Assembly (NCBI GenBank): GCA_037074705.1
Contig: CM073591.1
Coordinates: 93,796,532 to 93,860,531 of the forward strand
DNA from: Zhengitettix transpicula
Taxonomy: Eukaryota; Arthropoda; Insecta; Orthoptera; Tetrigidae
Length of the DNA stretch: 64,000 bases
Reading direction: 5' to 3'
Shown here: piece by piece, positions 25,376 to 36,680 of the stretch
How the letters are laid out: each line of letters starts with the position of its first letter
How positions within the stretch are numbered: the first letter of the stretch is position 1
The notes under the pieces: model-generated
Told to the model about the DNA's origin: nothing
The model's input: only the letters and a program-made list of their open reading frames with translations
Databases searched by the model: none
Made by a program: the position numbers and the translations under genes

Positions 25376-25920
25376 AGGAGCTGGTCTCACTTGTCGTAGG
25401 TGGAACCTTCAAGGAGAGACGGAGAAGGCTACTTTCGGAGATGCCTCCTCCTCTCTTTGCTTTTAAACTAAGGTTCTCCCATACCGAGGTACCTCGGTCA
25501 TCTTTGACAGTCGAGTGTTCAGGCAGACCGTCGACACACGGCAAGACAGTTCCCCCTGATCCTATTGGAAAATTCTGTCAGCTGCACCCTAAACTGGTTT
25601 TGGCATTGAAAATGGAATGCTTCTTCTCCACAGCAACAACCAGTTTAGTCGTCGGAAGGTCGTGGGACAAATACCTAACTGATTCAGATTTTCTAGAGGT
25701 TTCCTACATCTATTTTCGGTTTTTCTAGGGTTTTCCGTGCATTTCTTTAGGGGAATGCCGGATAGGAGCCTTAAACCATAGCCCGGGGACCCTAGTTAAC
25801 CATTGGCTACCTTCCTCTACCCTTCCGCATCCCCCCTTTCAGCCATTCCTATTCTATTAAAGGGGAGTTGCCAGCATGTGGATTACCCTACACATAGCCA
25901 GTCTACACCTAAATAAATCA
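25376..25920 (+). mobile_element. Family A retroposon, longest copy
   Basis: This is the most complete copy. It has a 5' block with GGAGAGACGGAGAAGGCTAC, the TTTTAAACTAAGGTTC block, the GAGGTACCTCGG block, a diverged middle, then AGCCCGGGGACCCTAG, TTCCTCTACCCTTCCGCATC, and TTAAAGGGGAGTTGCC. The 3' end is GTGGATTACCCTACACATAG followed by an A-rich tail (AAATAAATCAAATAAA). An A-rich 3' end and 5' truncation of other copies point to LINE-dependent retroposition. No internal pol III boxes were found, so it may be a 7SL/tRNA-independent SINE or the 3' end of a larger LINE. Confidence 0.8.
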
Positions 25921-25934
25921 AATAAAATAAAACT

Positions 25935-26325
25935 GGGCTACCTTGCGAGGGCTGTTCTCTCGTAGGCAGAACCTTGTAGGGGAGACGGAAGGGGCTACCT
26001 TTGGGGATGCCTTTACCTCTCTCCGTTTTTGAACTAAGGTTCCCAGAAACTGAGGCCTGTTTTGAGAGGTGTATGTTCCGGGGTAACAAACCTTGGGCAT
26101 CATACGGTAAGATTTGTTCACTGTTCCCATTGGAACAGTCGGCCAGCTGCCTCCTAAACTGGTCGAGGCACGAAGAACGTAATGTTGCGTCCCCACAGCA
26201 AACTCCTCTCCCGCTATCGGAAGGGTTTGAGGCAAGTACCCAATGCCCGGCCTACCTGATGCAGGTTTTCTAGGCTTTACCCTGCATTACTTTTAGGCGA
26301 ATGCCTGTTACCCTAAAATAAAAAA
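25935..26325 (+). mobile_element. Family A retroposon in tandem with the previous copy
   Basis: Starts directly after the A-rich tail of the copy at 25376-25920, in the same orientation. It carries the 5' and middle family blocks (TTTTGAACTAAGGTTCCCAG, TGTATGTTCCGGGG, CAGTCGGCCAGCTGCCTCC, CCTACCTGATGCAGGTTTT) but jumps from GGCGAATGCC almost at once to an A-rich tail. The AGCCCGGGG-to-GGAGTTGCC part is deleted. Confidence 0.8.
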
Positions 26326-26329
26326 GCTT

Positions 26330-29300
26330 TTGATAGTAACTAGTTTAATAGGTAATGTTTCATGTGTGTTGTAAATAGGTAAATAATAATCTTTCATTGA
26401 TTTCAAATACTCAATTTTCAGGATAAATATCTTTGGACGTAACCGCAGTAATGTGGTTTCCCGGTTCAAGCCGTTGGTAGATTATAAAACGTCATTGCTG
26501 TTATTTGTTTAGTTTTTTACTATAGCGCATAAAATTGTGGGTACGTATCGCGTTCCATGGTAGGGGAACGACGGGAGAAAGTGACGGACCGCCGTAGTGC
26601 TGTTTCTTTGTGTAAAATTGTTGCAGTAAATTTATTTCTGCAAAGAAACGCTGGATATAATTTGATAATGACGACAAAATCAATTACATTAACAATTAAA
26701 ATTTTCTATTGGTGGTCCGGAAGTATAATGGGCACATCGACCTACCGAAGGATATAATTGTATTGTATTTTAATAGAAAAAATCTAAGATAAATTTTCTG
26801 GACTACTTTTCGTAAAAGAAAATTTCATTTTCCTTCCTCCTAGGCGCTACAGTTCGATTAGTGTCAGGACGACTACCAGTCTGTCATTTTCCATGGCAGG
26901 ATCCTGAGTATTTTGGAGCAGCACACTGACGGCTCCTTCAGTCTTAATCCAGTTTTCGAGACAATGACGAACACAGACATCCATGCTCATTGGGGCTTCT
27001 GTGATGCAGTGCGCTGACGATTAACAGTTAATTAACTTCTTGCTCAGCCAAATCCAGCGTCTCGTACTGAATTTATTTTTCGTCGTCAGAAATAAATATT
27101 TATGATATGTGTATATATTGGTGACTGTGTTTGTTGTTAGTTGCTAAGTCTATCGCGTTTACTAACAGTTTCAATCTATTCAGTCTCTGGATAGACACTT
27201 GTATTGTAACGAATTGGTATAGACATTTTAAAAAACTGTTGATAACGATAATTTTGGTATTGTTTTGACTATGCAAGAATTATCAGAGACGAGCATTTTT
27301 GTTGGCAAAATGAAATTTACTGTTTGGTTGTATCTTCAGTAGACCGGGCATAGACAGAGTGTATTAATATGTTTTATTGGGTTTAACCATTAATGAACTA
27401 GAGACGGAATGTTCCAACAGAAATACTTTGCAAGAATCATCGTGGAACAGAAAAGAGATTCAAGTAGATATATTATGGTGGCTCAATGGAATGCCGGTCA
27501 CGATCTCGATTTACTTCACTTAATAGCTCGAGTTGCCTGAGATCGTCTGACACTGCTGACGCTATCGTTATTAAACTACACTGATAGTATCCAAATTGGT
27601 CGAACTAGTTAGTATTGTTTCACTTTAAATGGAGTGGAAATACTTGGTTTTGAGTTGAGTTTTAAGTCAATGGTTTCCTTTTCGAGTGGATTCTCTGCAA
27701 GAGTCCGTTTGCTGTGTACTGCCGTCGCAGAATCTTCTAATGGGTGGAGCCAAGCAGCGCTGCACCCTCTACGTGGTGATTACGTTATCTCGCTGACGTG
27801 TATAAATAAGGACTTTTCAAAAAACCTGCAATATCAATGTTTTCATCTGGCACTTCATGCCTAATCGTTTATCATTTTAAATAGTTACGTATAGCAGAAA
27901 GAAGCTTATTTTGTAATTAAATATCTCAAATTTTATTATACAAAGTTAATCTACTGGAACCCAAAAAAGATTATTAATAAATCAGCAATCAAATTGCGAC
28001 TTTTCTCTTGTCTCTCATTACCTCGCTTAAATATTTAAATATTACGATTTAATTAATGAGACGAGTGTCCTTTTGAATTTTTGGAGCACTACGATGAATT
28101 TACAAAGAGAAAAATTATATTTATTATACATTAATATAATGATGAACATTTACAATAGGTTTCTACCAGCTTGTTAAATTAATTTTTTGGGGGGGAGGGG
28201 GGGGGGGCGATCGCACTCGTCAAAGACACACGTGATTTTGTTTTCATATCACCTACAATATTCTTCAAGGGTGTACAGCAGCTTCTCAGGTAATACCACG
28301 AATCAAGTATTAAATTAAATTAAATGAAGTAGATGAGCGTGACAGCTAAGAAATGGCTGAACTTGGTCTGTCAGAGATAAGCCTCTCAATTCAGGAACCA
28401 TACATCTAAATTAAGAAGAAACAAACATGACAATTACATAAAAACACTTCAACAAACGCAATCAATATTAGTCAGTCAAGAAAATTTTATAATTTGATTT
28501 TCTCCGTAACTTCCTGGATATTAATATGCCATCGACGTGTTTGTTTGTTTTCTACGGCGATATTTAATTTATTTTACATTATTAAATGACAATAATTAGC
28601 CATACTGCATATCTTTGCAAACCCATTTGTTATTATATATTAGAGCTTTAATCCTTCATATATATATAGCTTTGCTTTTAAGAGTCATCTGCAATTTGTG
28701 TGATGTTCTTAAAGTATATTAATAATTAATTTATAGGCAAATGCAGCGTACAAAATTCACTTTGTTTGGATTCTTAAATATTTTGTAATTATTAAAACCC
28801 CTGATTAAATATATCCTTAAAATCACGAAAATATACTAAAGTAAGCGGTTCATGACGTGAACTAGTGCGGAATAGCTAAGAAGACTAAGTTTATAAATAT
28901 TACAGTAAGCTCGCAGTCTCTGACGCTAGTAAGGCTCTACATGCGGGAAATCAATAACGCAAAAACGAAAATACTTCGATAACAACAGCCACGTAACGCT
29001 GTAACCGCAAATATTCCATTTAAAATGTTATATTTTTATTATGTTATAATCTACAACTGAACATGTCTCTACTTTATCGACCTCTGTGAAGTCGTAATTT
29101 GTGTAAAGTGTCTAAGCTATTCGCATTGACTGTTATTTAAATTCATAAATTACCTCCGGCTTTACGAGAATATTTGATAAATAAGAATAATGTTTTTAAC
29201 CTGGATTAATTAAAATTTTAATTTATTTCGTTGCTTTTTAGCACCATTGACGTACTTTAAATTGAATCTGGTAAATAGTTAAATATAGTTCTGGCAATAT
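26330..29300. other. Intergenic DNA, no gene recognised
   Basis: Balanced patches occur at 26820-27060 and 27480-27800; the rest is AT-rich. No element or gene could be assigned. A poly-G tract is annotated separately. Confidence 0.4.
28189..28207 (+). repeat. Poly-G tract
   Basis: Seven Gs, one A, then eleven Gs. It is striking in AT-rich DNA, quadruplex-capable and slippage-prone, and its exact length may be a sequencing artefact. Confidence 0.85.
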
Positions 29301-29309
29301 AGAGAGAAC

Positions 29310-29700
29310 AAATGCTGAAGGCCTGTGGGAAATGTTCTTAGCTCTTGCAGGCGGAAGCTTTTGGAGAGACGGAGGAGACTACCATCGGGGGAAGCCTTCA
29401 CTCTCTGCTTTTAAACTAAGGTTCCCACAAGCCGAGGCACCTCGGCGTATTTTTAGAGGTTTATTTTCCGGGTTCGCAAACCTTGAGCATACCCTGTTTT
29501 CATTGGAACAGTCGGCCAGCTGCCTCCTAAACTGGGTGAGGTACGGATTACCAGTACCAAGTGGCCGGCCTACCTGATTCAGGCGTATGCTGGGTAGGAT
29601 CCGGGTACCCAAGTTTACCCTTGGCTACTTTGCTCTTCCTTTCAAGTCCCTTCCTGTGCTATTAAAGGGGAGTTTCCACTCATATAGCCCGTTATTCTAC
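29310..29700 (+). mobile_element. Family A retroposon with internal deletions
   Basis: Has the 5' GGAGAGACGGAGGAGACTAC block, TTTTAAACTAAGGTTCCCAC, GCCGAGGCACCTCGGCG and the CAGTCGGCCAGCTGCCTCC block. It then has shortened versions of the CCTACCTGATTCAGG and GGGTAGGATCC blocks and ends TTAAAGGGGAGTTTCCACTC. The final GGATTACCC segment and tail are missing. Confidence 0.75.
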
Positions 29701-31360
29701 AGAAAAGTAGAACCAATACTATATAATTTACAACTATGTTGCTCCCTGAGTAAATGTTGCATAAACATGACAATAACGGAAATTCCAGTCGAAACGTTTA
29801 TGCTTAACCAGCTACATACTGATGCTAGTTATAGTTTCATGTTACCATTGCATTTCAAATATTCAGTAAGGTGACATATTATTTAATCGAAAGCGGCTAA
29901 TTCCAGAATCACTCTCTTCTTTCTGTGACACCCCAATCTACAGAATTAGTTGTTTTAATAACATTTCTATTCTAAAATTAATATTTCAGTTATTTAAATT
30001 TATATAAAATATTTTCGCGACAGTTGCAATGGACTTTCCTCGTTAGAATGTTTCATTTGTTATATTTTGGAAACTGAAAACACTAAAAATTAAATTACCC
30101 CTACTTTTTCTTCCACATTTACGTAAATACTGAAAGAGGAGTGTGGCTGTAATAAAACTGTTGCGTAAGAGTTCTCGGAGTTTCCCAGGACTTCAGCCAG
30201 ACAATATCAGCTTATCTTCTCGTTGCAACTAATTACACGTTTTTCCCTTTTCACTTATTAACTGTCTCACTTAAGTATCAGTTTCAATTAACGCTTCCCT
30301 TTGTGTCAAGTGAATGTCTATTTCACATGGAATATTAGATCAAGAAATATGAACGCATGACATGTACCCGAGGAAGTTTCCCTTTAAAATTTTAAACACT
30401 TCTGCGACGAGAGACGTTTGTTAGGCGACACATGCATACATTTTTATTGCGCTTGATGTACGAACTCGGAATTAATTTTTCTGACTTGAAATAAGAGACG
30501 CTTTGCGGAAAAGCCATAAAAAACACAACAATAGCATATGTCTGTATTATTACACAAAACACTAATTTTATATAATTTCGAGTGGAACTTTTATGAACTG
30601 GTATAGTGACGAATATGAGTTAAATAAGTAACCGAAATTACCACATTCAAATCGGATTATTGTCAAATATACAGATAATTAATATTTTATTAATATAGAC
30701 ATAAAAATTTGTTAATGAAATGAACGTTACTTTAAAGACGTTTAAAATTTAACATGTTTTTCTATCTCTTCATCAAGATAGTTGAACTATTTTTATTCTC
30801 GGCAAGTATAATTGTAAGATAACTGCCGTGTTTAAGTAATGGTAATATTCAGATCTGGAATACAGTATCGATAAATTGATATTATCTTCTGATTGTTCAT
30901 ATATTTAGTATTTCCTGTTTTCACAGACTATAATCCTCCGTTTCTCTTCTTTATATTACGTTCATTTGTCATTACCACGTATATGTATGTATTTTTTTAA
31001 TTAATGAAAACAGTTCCACTTTTTTGACAAAATTTTACTAATAATGTCTCTTCTACTCATTGTCAGAAAAAATGCAATGAAAATAGGCCGTAATTTAAGT
31101 AAACTAATATTTCCGTTTTTTTAAAATCACATGGTTTGCGACGTGTGTTGTTTTTTGAACCACCTGTCAAAAGCAACAAGGATTTCAGAAACATACTATT
31201 TATTTATCACTTATTTTCGTCTGTTATTCGGCTATTTTTTCTAATTAGTAGGTATAATATTCTTTATTATATTCGTTAAATAATTTATGACAGTAAATAC
31301 TTATAAAAGAGCACAATTAATGTCTGTAAGACAATACATTAACGACCCTAGGATTTTGAC
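29701..31360. other. AT-rich DNA, nothing recognised
   Basis: No gene or repeat identified up to the start of the Penelope-like element. Frames here lack motifs. Confidence 0.4.
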
Positions 31361-31369
31361 ATCCAAAGC

Positions 31370-32570
31370 TTAAAATGTTTATTAAATATTTCACTACACT
31401 TGATTCGTTTGAAAATGGTGTTAATGTAATCCTCCATTCTACTTTCCTTACATTTAATAATATTTTATCATCAAATTTCTGGTCTCCCACTTGGTTAGTC
31501 CTTATCTCCGTTCTTTGCTGAAAATTCAATAAGGAACTTAGAAAATTATTGTCTTTAAAACTTACTTTTAAACCTCTACCTTATTACAGGTATATTGACG
31601 ACATTTTGTTTAGGGCTACAGTCTACATGAGGGTAATCCGCGTTGGGCAACTCCCCTTTAATAGCATAGGAAGGGATTTGAAAGGGGGGATGCGGAAGGG
31701 TAGAGGAAGGTAGCCAAGGGTTCACTAGGGCCCCCGGGCTATATTTTAAGGATTCTACCCGGCATTCGCCTAAAAGTAATACAGGGAAAACCCTAGAAAA
31801 ACCTGCATCAGGTAGGTCGGGCATTGGGTACTTTGTCCCACGCCCTTCCGATAGCGGGAGAGGAGTTTGCTGTGGGGACGCAGCATTCTCTTTTCCTTGC
31901 CTCGACCAGTTTAAGAGGCAGCTGGCCGACTATTCCAATGGGAATAGCGGACAACTCTTACCGTATGCCCAAGGTCTGTGACCCCGGAACATACACCTCT
32001 CTGAACAGGCCGAGGGTATTGACGACATATTTTCTATTATTCCTTTCAACAAATTGGATGAATTAATGGCTGCGTTTAACAAGTATATTTCAAATTTTAA
32101 AATCATTTATGAGTTGTAAAGTGATTGTCGTCTTATTTGGTTAATAAACATAAAAATCTTCATGTACTATGGATTTCTATTATGTTTTTCATTAAATTAT
32201 GTCTAATAATTGCTCAAATTGTTATATTGGCCAGACCAAAAACCCTTTCTTTACTAGAATGAGGGAAAATAAAACAAATGTAAAATTTACGCCTTATAAT
32301 CATTCTTCAATTACAAAACGTTGTTTATATATTAATCATTCCTTCAATTTTGATAATATTATTGTAGAGTAAGAGGCTAATTTTAATAATTGGTTAATAC
32401 CAGAAATATTACATGTTACGTCAAAAAAAAATTCTTTAAATGTTAAACATTTCACTTCTGATTTAAACAGTATTTACGATGGTTTATTCATTAATCTTTG
32501 CTTATTTATGTCTTGTATTCTTAGTCTTTATAATGCATTGTAACTTTTGCTTTATCACGTCAATCTGGCG
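31370..32570 (+). mobile_element. Penelope-like element (RT + GIY-YIG), dead and interrupted
   Basis: Penelope-like elements copy themselves with a reverse transcriptase followed by a GIY-YIG endonuclease. Here bases 31480-31530 read GLPLG-stop-SLSPFFAE, the RT GxPLSP block. Bases 31569-31604 read KPLPYYRYIDD, the catalytic Y-x-D-D. After a 412-bp insertion, 32017 onward reads YIDDIFSIIPFNKLDELMA and then FNKYISNFKIIYEL. The endonuclease starts near 32211 as CSNCYIGQTKNPFFTRMREN, and later residues give NNWLIPEILHVTSKKNSLN to about 32430. Stops, a frame change and a missing stretch between RT and nuclease show it is inactive. Both ends are uncertain. Confidence 0.8.
31605..32016 (-). mobile_element. 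Family A retroposon nested in the Penelope-like element
   Basis: A 412-bp 5'-truncated copy on the minus strand, from the GAGGCCTGTT-like 5' side to a very short A-rich 3' end (TTTAGGGCTAC on the plus strand). It is flanked by perfect 12-bp direct repeats TATTGACGACAT at 31593-31604 and 32017-32028. The target duplication falls exactly on the YIDD codons of the host element, so this copy is younger than the Penelope-like insertion. All 3' family blocks are present and fairly intact. Confidence 0.9.
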
Positions 32571-34105
32571 ATAGTATTGTTGAAGATTACAAGAGTTGAC
32601 TGAAACACCCAGGCAGTTTTATAGTTTACTGTTCAAATTTAATTTCAATAATTGTCTGTTATCTGTGTCTTCAGTTTACTGATTAATGACTTATAACTCA
32701 ATAAAGTGATGGATTCTATTGAATGAAAGTGTTTCGGTCATGAAGAAGAAGAAACATAAATGCTTGCACCCTATCGTTTACCTACTGAGTTCGTCCTTCG
32801 AGAATCCGCAAAGATTTTGTATGTAGAATATCCCTGGAGCGAATAAGAGGGCGTGAGGCTTCTGACTTCATCTTCATCACATTTCTAATTGTTGTAACCA
32901 CTTTCACTTCAATTTGTTCCGTAGTTTCTTCCTCGAACTATATTTCCGCCACTGTCTATATTCCGAGAAATTTTACCACTTGGCTTCATTTCCCCACCGA
33001 AGGGGTGACTTAACACTTTAATACGTAGCCTTATTTCACATTCATACAATTTAAATTTAATAAGTTGACCGCGTGAAAATTATAGTATACAAAATAGGTA
33101 TTCTCAGATAAGTCTATTATCCCCAGTAGGAATAAAGGGTTGGTTCATACGGATTCAGTAAATAATTTAAGTGAGGCTCACTAAACTTTATTGTATCCAT
33201 TCATCACAACATGGAGGTTGGAATGGTTTCGACCTCTCCACCCACTTATAACATCATCCGAAATTATTCACTCTTTTTGGCACGATAATCTAAATTGAGC
33301 ATGCGTTTGAGGCGTTCCTGAGTCGCATGAAACAGTAACTCCGTGTTGATTATAGATTCCTTTAGAAATATTTCAATTACACGGTTGACTTATTAGCGGG
33401 CGTCCTTTTTCAGCGTCGTGCCATAAATACGAAAGCTTGAATGTGGATTAAAGGCCTGCTTTTCATGATTTATCTGCAGCTGACTCAAAAGAAAACACGC
33501 AAAGAGGCGGATCACTTCGTTAATTCTCGAGGGGTGTAGAAGATTAATACTGTAAAACGATCGGATTTGTCGTATTTCCCTAAGAACCAAACTATACCCC
33601 CAGTTAAGTTTACGATTAGATAACAAATTTTTATTATCCAATAATTTTAACGTTGTTATTGAAATATGATCTAAGAAAGAAATGCACAATTTCTTCTAGT
33701 ATAACTAATCATTTTTATGAGCCACTCCTATTCGAAATAAACATTGGTAAGTTCTACTGCATTTTTATAAACAATGTGACGAATTAAATGTACATTTTAA
33801 ATCCAGCAATAAATAATTTTAAAAAGTAAGATCAGTAATTTCCAAGTGTTGACCTTTGTTGTTTAATGATATTGGTTTTATATAGGAAGAATTAAGGCAA
33901 AAAAATTTACATCTACTACTACTTCAAAAATTAAGTTATTAACAGTTGCAACAGTTTTTCTTTCACCAAAATTTAACGCCATTATCGATCTATCATGAAA
34001 ATTAAGATATTATTTTATACAATAAAGTAAATACCTCTTGTATTAAATCCTTGAAAAAATTGTGATTTTTTTACTTACATAAATTATATTGTTTAGAATT
34101 ATTTT
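32571..34105. other. AT-rich to balanced DNA, nothing firm
   Basis: The first 200 bases may be the 3' flank of the Penelope-like element (a GAAAGTGTTTCGGTCATGAA word near 32724). A balanced patch at 32780-33020 and another near 33200-33560 carry no recognisable gene. Confidence 0.35.
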
Positions 34106-34112
34106 TAGAGTA

Positions 34113-34345
34113 ACAGGCTACACATGGTGGCAACTCCCCTTTAATAGCATGGGATTTGAAAGGAGGAATGTGGAAGGGTAGAGAAACGTAAGCAAGGGTT
34201 AGCTAGAGCCCTCGGGCTATGGTTTAAGAATCCTACCCGGCATTCGCGCAAAGTTATGCAGGAAAAACTTAGAAAACCTGGTACTTGTCCCACGCCCTTC
34301 CGTTGTCGGGCGAGGCGTTTTCTGAGGGGACGCAGGGTTCCCTTC
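34113..34345 (-). mobile_element. Family A retroposon, partial
   Basis: On the plus strand it reads the 3' end first: AGGCTACACATGGTGGCAAC, CTCCCCTTTAATAGCATGGG, GGCTATGGTTTAAGAATCC, CCCGGCATTCGCGCAAAG, then CCCACGCCCTTCCG and GAGGGGACGCAGGGTTC. The 5' half is absent, and a tRNA-derived SINE-like segment follows directly. Confidence 0.8.
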
Positions 34346-34349
34346 TATA

Positions 34350-34500
34350 TAACTATAAGTCTTACCTGGCCTTGCTTCGACTCGGATAGCTTATGTGAGA
34401 GGACCCGCGTACCAAGTTGAAGTCCTGGGTTCAATTCCCGCTCCGGGAAGATTTCTCCAACCTGATCTTGTAAGCTTTATTACAAACCCAAAAAAGCATT
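34350..34500 (+). mobile_element. tRNA-derived SINE-like segment
   Basis: A tRNA-like head with A box GATAGCTTATGTGAGAGG (34385-34402) and B box GGTTCAATTCC (34429-34439) at tRNA-like spacing, followed by CCGGGAAGATTTCTCC and a non-tRNA body. The 3' acceptor-stem pairing of a live tRNA is not convincing, so a SINE is preferred. It lies immediately beside the family A copy at 34113-34345. Confidence 0.6.
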
Positions 34501-35350
34501 ATTTATTTCAGTGTTTGTGACTTCATCGGCTTAAGGATGAGAAAATATATAAATAATCCAAATTTGCCTACAAAAACATATTTATTAAAATATGAGCAAC
34601 ATTATTATAAGTTTTTTGTGTTATTTACTTCTGGTAACTAATCCAGTTATTTGTAATAACTTTACTATATGAATTTAAGTTCTTAATTTCAAGGATTCAT
34701 ATTTTTGAAAATATTTAATACATTTATATACATTGAGAATTATGTATGCTGAAAAAACTAATTTTAGTGTATCAGGATTACTAAGATATAAATGTTTTGG
34801 AATAAAATTTTATTTTCTATATTCCATTAAAATTTTCATTTTTAAACGTGATTTTCTTTATTTATTGGCCAGATTAACCTAATTTTTTATGTAGTAAAAT
34901 ACCAAATCTTTGTTTAACATATTTTAAGAATAATTAAAGTCCTGAATACAAAATTACAAATCAATAATATACTATTTAATTTATTTTAGGGACTTACATC
35001 CGTATTTTAGAGTTATTACAATTAAAGTAATTACAAAAAATAATCCTTAACGTATACGACGTATCGCTGTATTATAATAAAAATAATTCCAAATTGACAA
35101 GTAGAAGTTACTGTAGAATTTGATTTAATATGTCACCTAATAAAATCACAAAGACGGATTGAAACGTTCGGATTTGTGTTTGCAATATATATTATATTTA
35201 TTTTTCTCACTTGTTGGTTATTTTATTTATAAAAGATTATTGTATCGTTGTTTCATTATTTCCTTTCTTCTAAATTGGGAATGGTAATTTTACTAAACCA
35301 TACCAGAGAATTTTCTTCTTAAATTAAGCAACAATATTTATTACCCAATA
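34501..35350. other. AT-rich DNA downstream of the secreted-protein gene
   Basis: Very AT-rich, with no gene. A GATTGAAACGTTCGGA word near 35157 recalls termini of Penelope-like elements but is not enough for a call. Confidence 0.4.
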
Positions 35351-35360
35351 ATATCATGAT

Positions 35361-35366
35361 TTTATT
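35361..35366 (-). terminator. Candidate poly(A) signal of the secreted-protein gene
   Basis: AATAAA on the minus strand, about 91 bases downstream of the stop codon at 35457-35459. It is in AT-rich DNA, so chance occurrence is possible. Confidence 0.4.
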
Positions 35367-35456
35367 ATATTTTGACAAAATTATAAGATTGTATAACATA
35401 AGGTCGATGAAAAATTACGTTAGTGTTTAATATGAACAATTAACGTATTCTATTAT

Positions 35457-36494
35457 CTAACAAACACTAAAAGGAAAGCATCTATTAACAGACATGGATG
35501 CGCCACAATTTTGGCCGTAACAGGTGCTAGAAGGCGCCTGGTAACAACTTTGGCCGACACAGTTGGACTGCGCCTGGTAACAGCTTTGGCCCACGCAGTT
35601 GGATTGCGGCTGGTAACAGCTTTGGCCGACACAGGTAGACTGCTGCTGGTAACAGCTTGGGCCAAAACAATTTTGCGAACGGGCCGTCAAACAATTTTGA
35701 CCCACACAATATGGGGTTTCAACTTGCCGAGGAGCGCAACTAGGTCCATAACACTGGTTGGAAGCAGGCATTGAAATGCAACTCGGCCCGAAGCAGTTCT
35801 GAGGCGCCGAAGGAACACATCCATTATGAACATATGAGTATGTTTGCCCAGGGTAGCAGCTTCTTTGCAAGTTCACTGACTGTTGACAACGCGCGAATGG
35901 CCACGATTGTGTTTGGTAACAATTTTGCTGTTGAGGTACAATTTGCAAAGGGAGCGGTTGTGGCGCCTGCTGTTGCACCTGTACTGGAAACATCTGTGCT
36001 ACCGGTGGTGGAATCTGTATTGGCATGGGCTTTCGTATGGGCAGAGGTGCGGGAGGTGGAACTTGGTAAACAGGTGGAACTTGGTAAACAGGTGGAACTT
36101 GATAAGGAAGAGGACGTGGTTGTTGAAAATTAAAACCTGAGTAATACCGAGTCATTACTGGAAATGGCTGAAGTATGTATTGCTGATATTGCCAAGATCT
36201 TTGTGCATTACAGCAAGAACTGCAACAAGGGTCATTGGCTTGGCATGCTGCACAGTCTACGTTAGAACAGGAACTATACGAACAGCTTGGAGCGTCGTCG
36301 CAGGGTACACAGTCGTCACCATCGTCGCACGTGGCAGAACATGGAGTAATCTTCTGCTCGTCTGTTGCACTACTTAAACTGTTCGAAGTTTTTGAACTTC
36401 TTGAGACACTCGACGAAAAGCTTGACTTCAACGACTCACCTTGGCAAACCAACACATTTGTGACCACGAAGAGAAACAATAATAATGCTCGCAT
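35457..36494 (-). CDS. Secreted Cys/Gln/Pro-rich repeat protein, likely extracellular structural protein
   Basis: A 345-residue open frame, by far the best coding sequence here. Residues 1-19 form a clear signal peptide ending VCQG. Then come a Ser-rich stretch (20-45), a cluster of 12 cysteines (52-95), a Pro/Gln/Val region (122-190) with three (V/P)YQVPP units at 130-147, and eight C-x-G-x-x-C motifs (CFGPSC, CVGQSC, CYGQNC) starting at 234, 248, 263, 276, 288, 300, 312 and 325. There is no transmembrane segment and no enzyme domain. Such composition fits disulfide- or transglutaminase-linked matrices such as egg coat, cement, silk or cuticle proteins, but I recognise no named family. The ATG at 36492-36494 was chosen because three upstream in-frame codons start with GTG. 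It sits directly after TGTTACAG, a plausible splice acceptor, so a 5' non-coding exon may exist. Confidence 0.85.
   Translation of the reverse strand: MRALLLFLFVVTNVLVCQGESLKSSFSSSVSRSSKTSNSLSSATDEQKITPCSATCDDGDDCVPCDDAPSCSYSSCSNVDCAACQANDPCCSSCCNAQRSWQYQQYILQPFPVMTRYYSGFNFQQPRPLPYQVPPVYQVPPVYQVPPPAPLPIRKPMPIQIPPPVAQMFPVQVQQQAPQPLPLQIVPQQQNCYQTQSWPFARCQQSVNLQRSCYPGQTYSYVHNGCVPSAPQNCFGPSCISMPASNQCYGPSCAPRQVETPYCVGQNCLTARSQNCFGPSCYQQQSTCVGQSCYQPQSNCVGQSCYQAQSNCVGQSCYQAPSSTCYGQNCGASMSVNRCFPFSVC
35535..35678 (-). repeat. Four tandem 36-bp units within the secreted-protein gene
   Basis: Units at 35535, 35571, 35607 and 35643 each encode a 12-residue block of the CVGQSCYQ-x-QSN type. The first two or three are close at the DNA level, the fourth more diverged, which indicates recent unequal expansion of the 3' repeat domain. 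Confidence 0.85.
36055..36108 (-). repeat. 18-bp tandem repeat encoding VYQVPP units
   Basis: The plus-strand word GGAACTTGGTAAACAGGT is repeated back to back, with a third diverged unit. It encodes the (V/P)YQVPP units in the middle of the secreted protein. Confidence 0.8.
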
Positions 36495-36680
36495 CTGTAA
36501 CACACAAGTATATACATCTTACTCGTTATAATAGATTATGTTGATAATAGTTTCATAATAAACCAACCAAAACATTAGTTTTAGGGGCATAAAATAAAGT
36601 TTTACCTACGATATAAACGTAAAGTCATTCACTCATCGACTACTCCATTAAGAAGACAATATATAATATTTCCCAAACAC
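36495..36680 (-). promoter_or_regulatory. Candidate 5' region with possible small intron of the secreted-protein gene
   Basis: On the minus strand, GTAGGTAAAAC near 36600-36610 is a fair splice donor and TGTTACAG just before the ATG is a good acceptor, giving a possible intron of about 112 bases. A TATATT-like word lies near 36660-36670. This is inference; an unspliced leader is also possible. Confidence 0.25.

Noticed and set aside
34380..34450. Functional tRNA gene
   Set aside because: Good A and B boxes, but convincing acceptor-stem pairing and a clean anticodon loop were not seen. A tRNA-derived SINE fits better.
35511..36531. Plus-strand frames of 87-120 residues opposite the secreted-protein gene
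   Set aside because: They mirror the repeat structure of the minus-strand gene and have no independent evidence.
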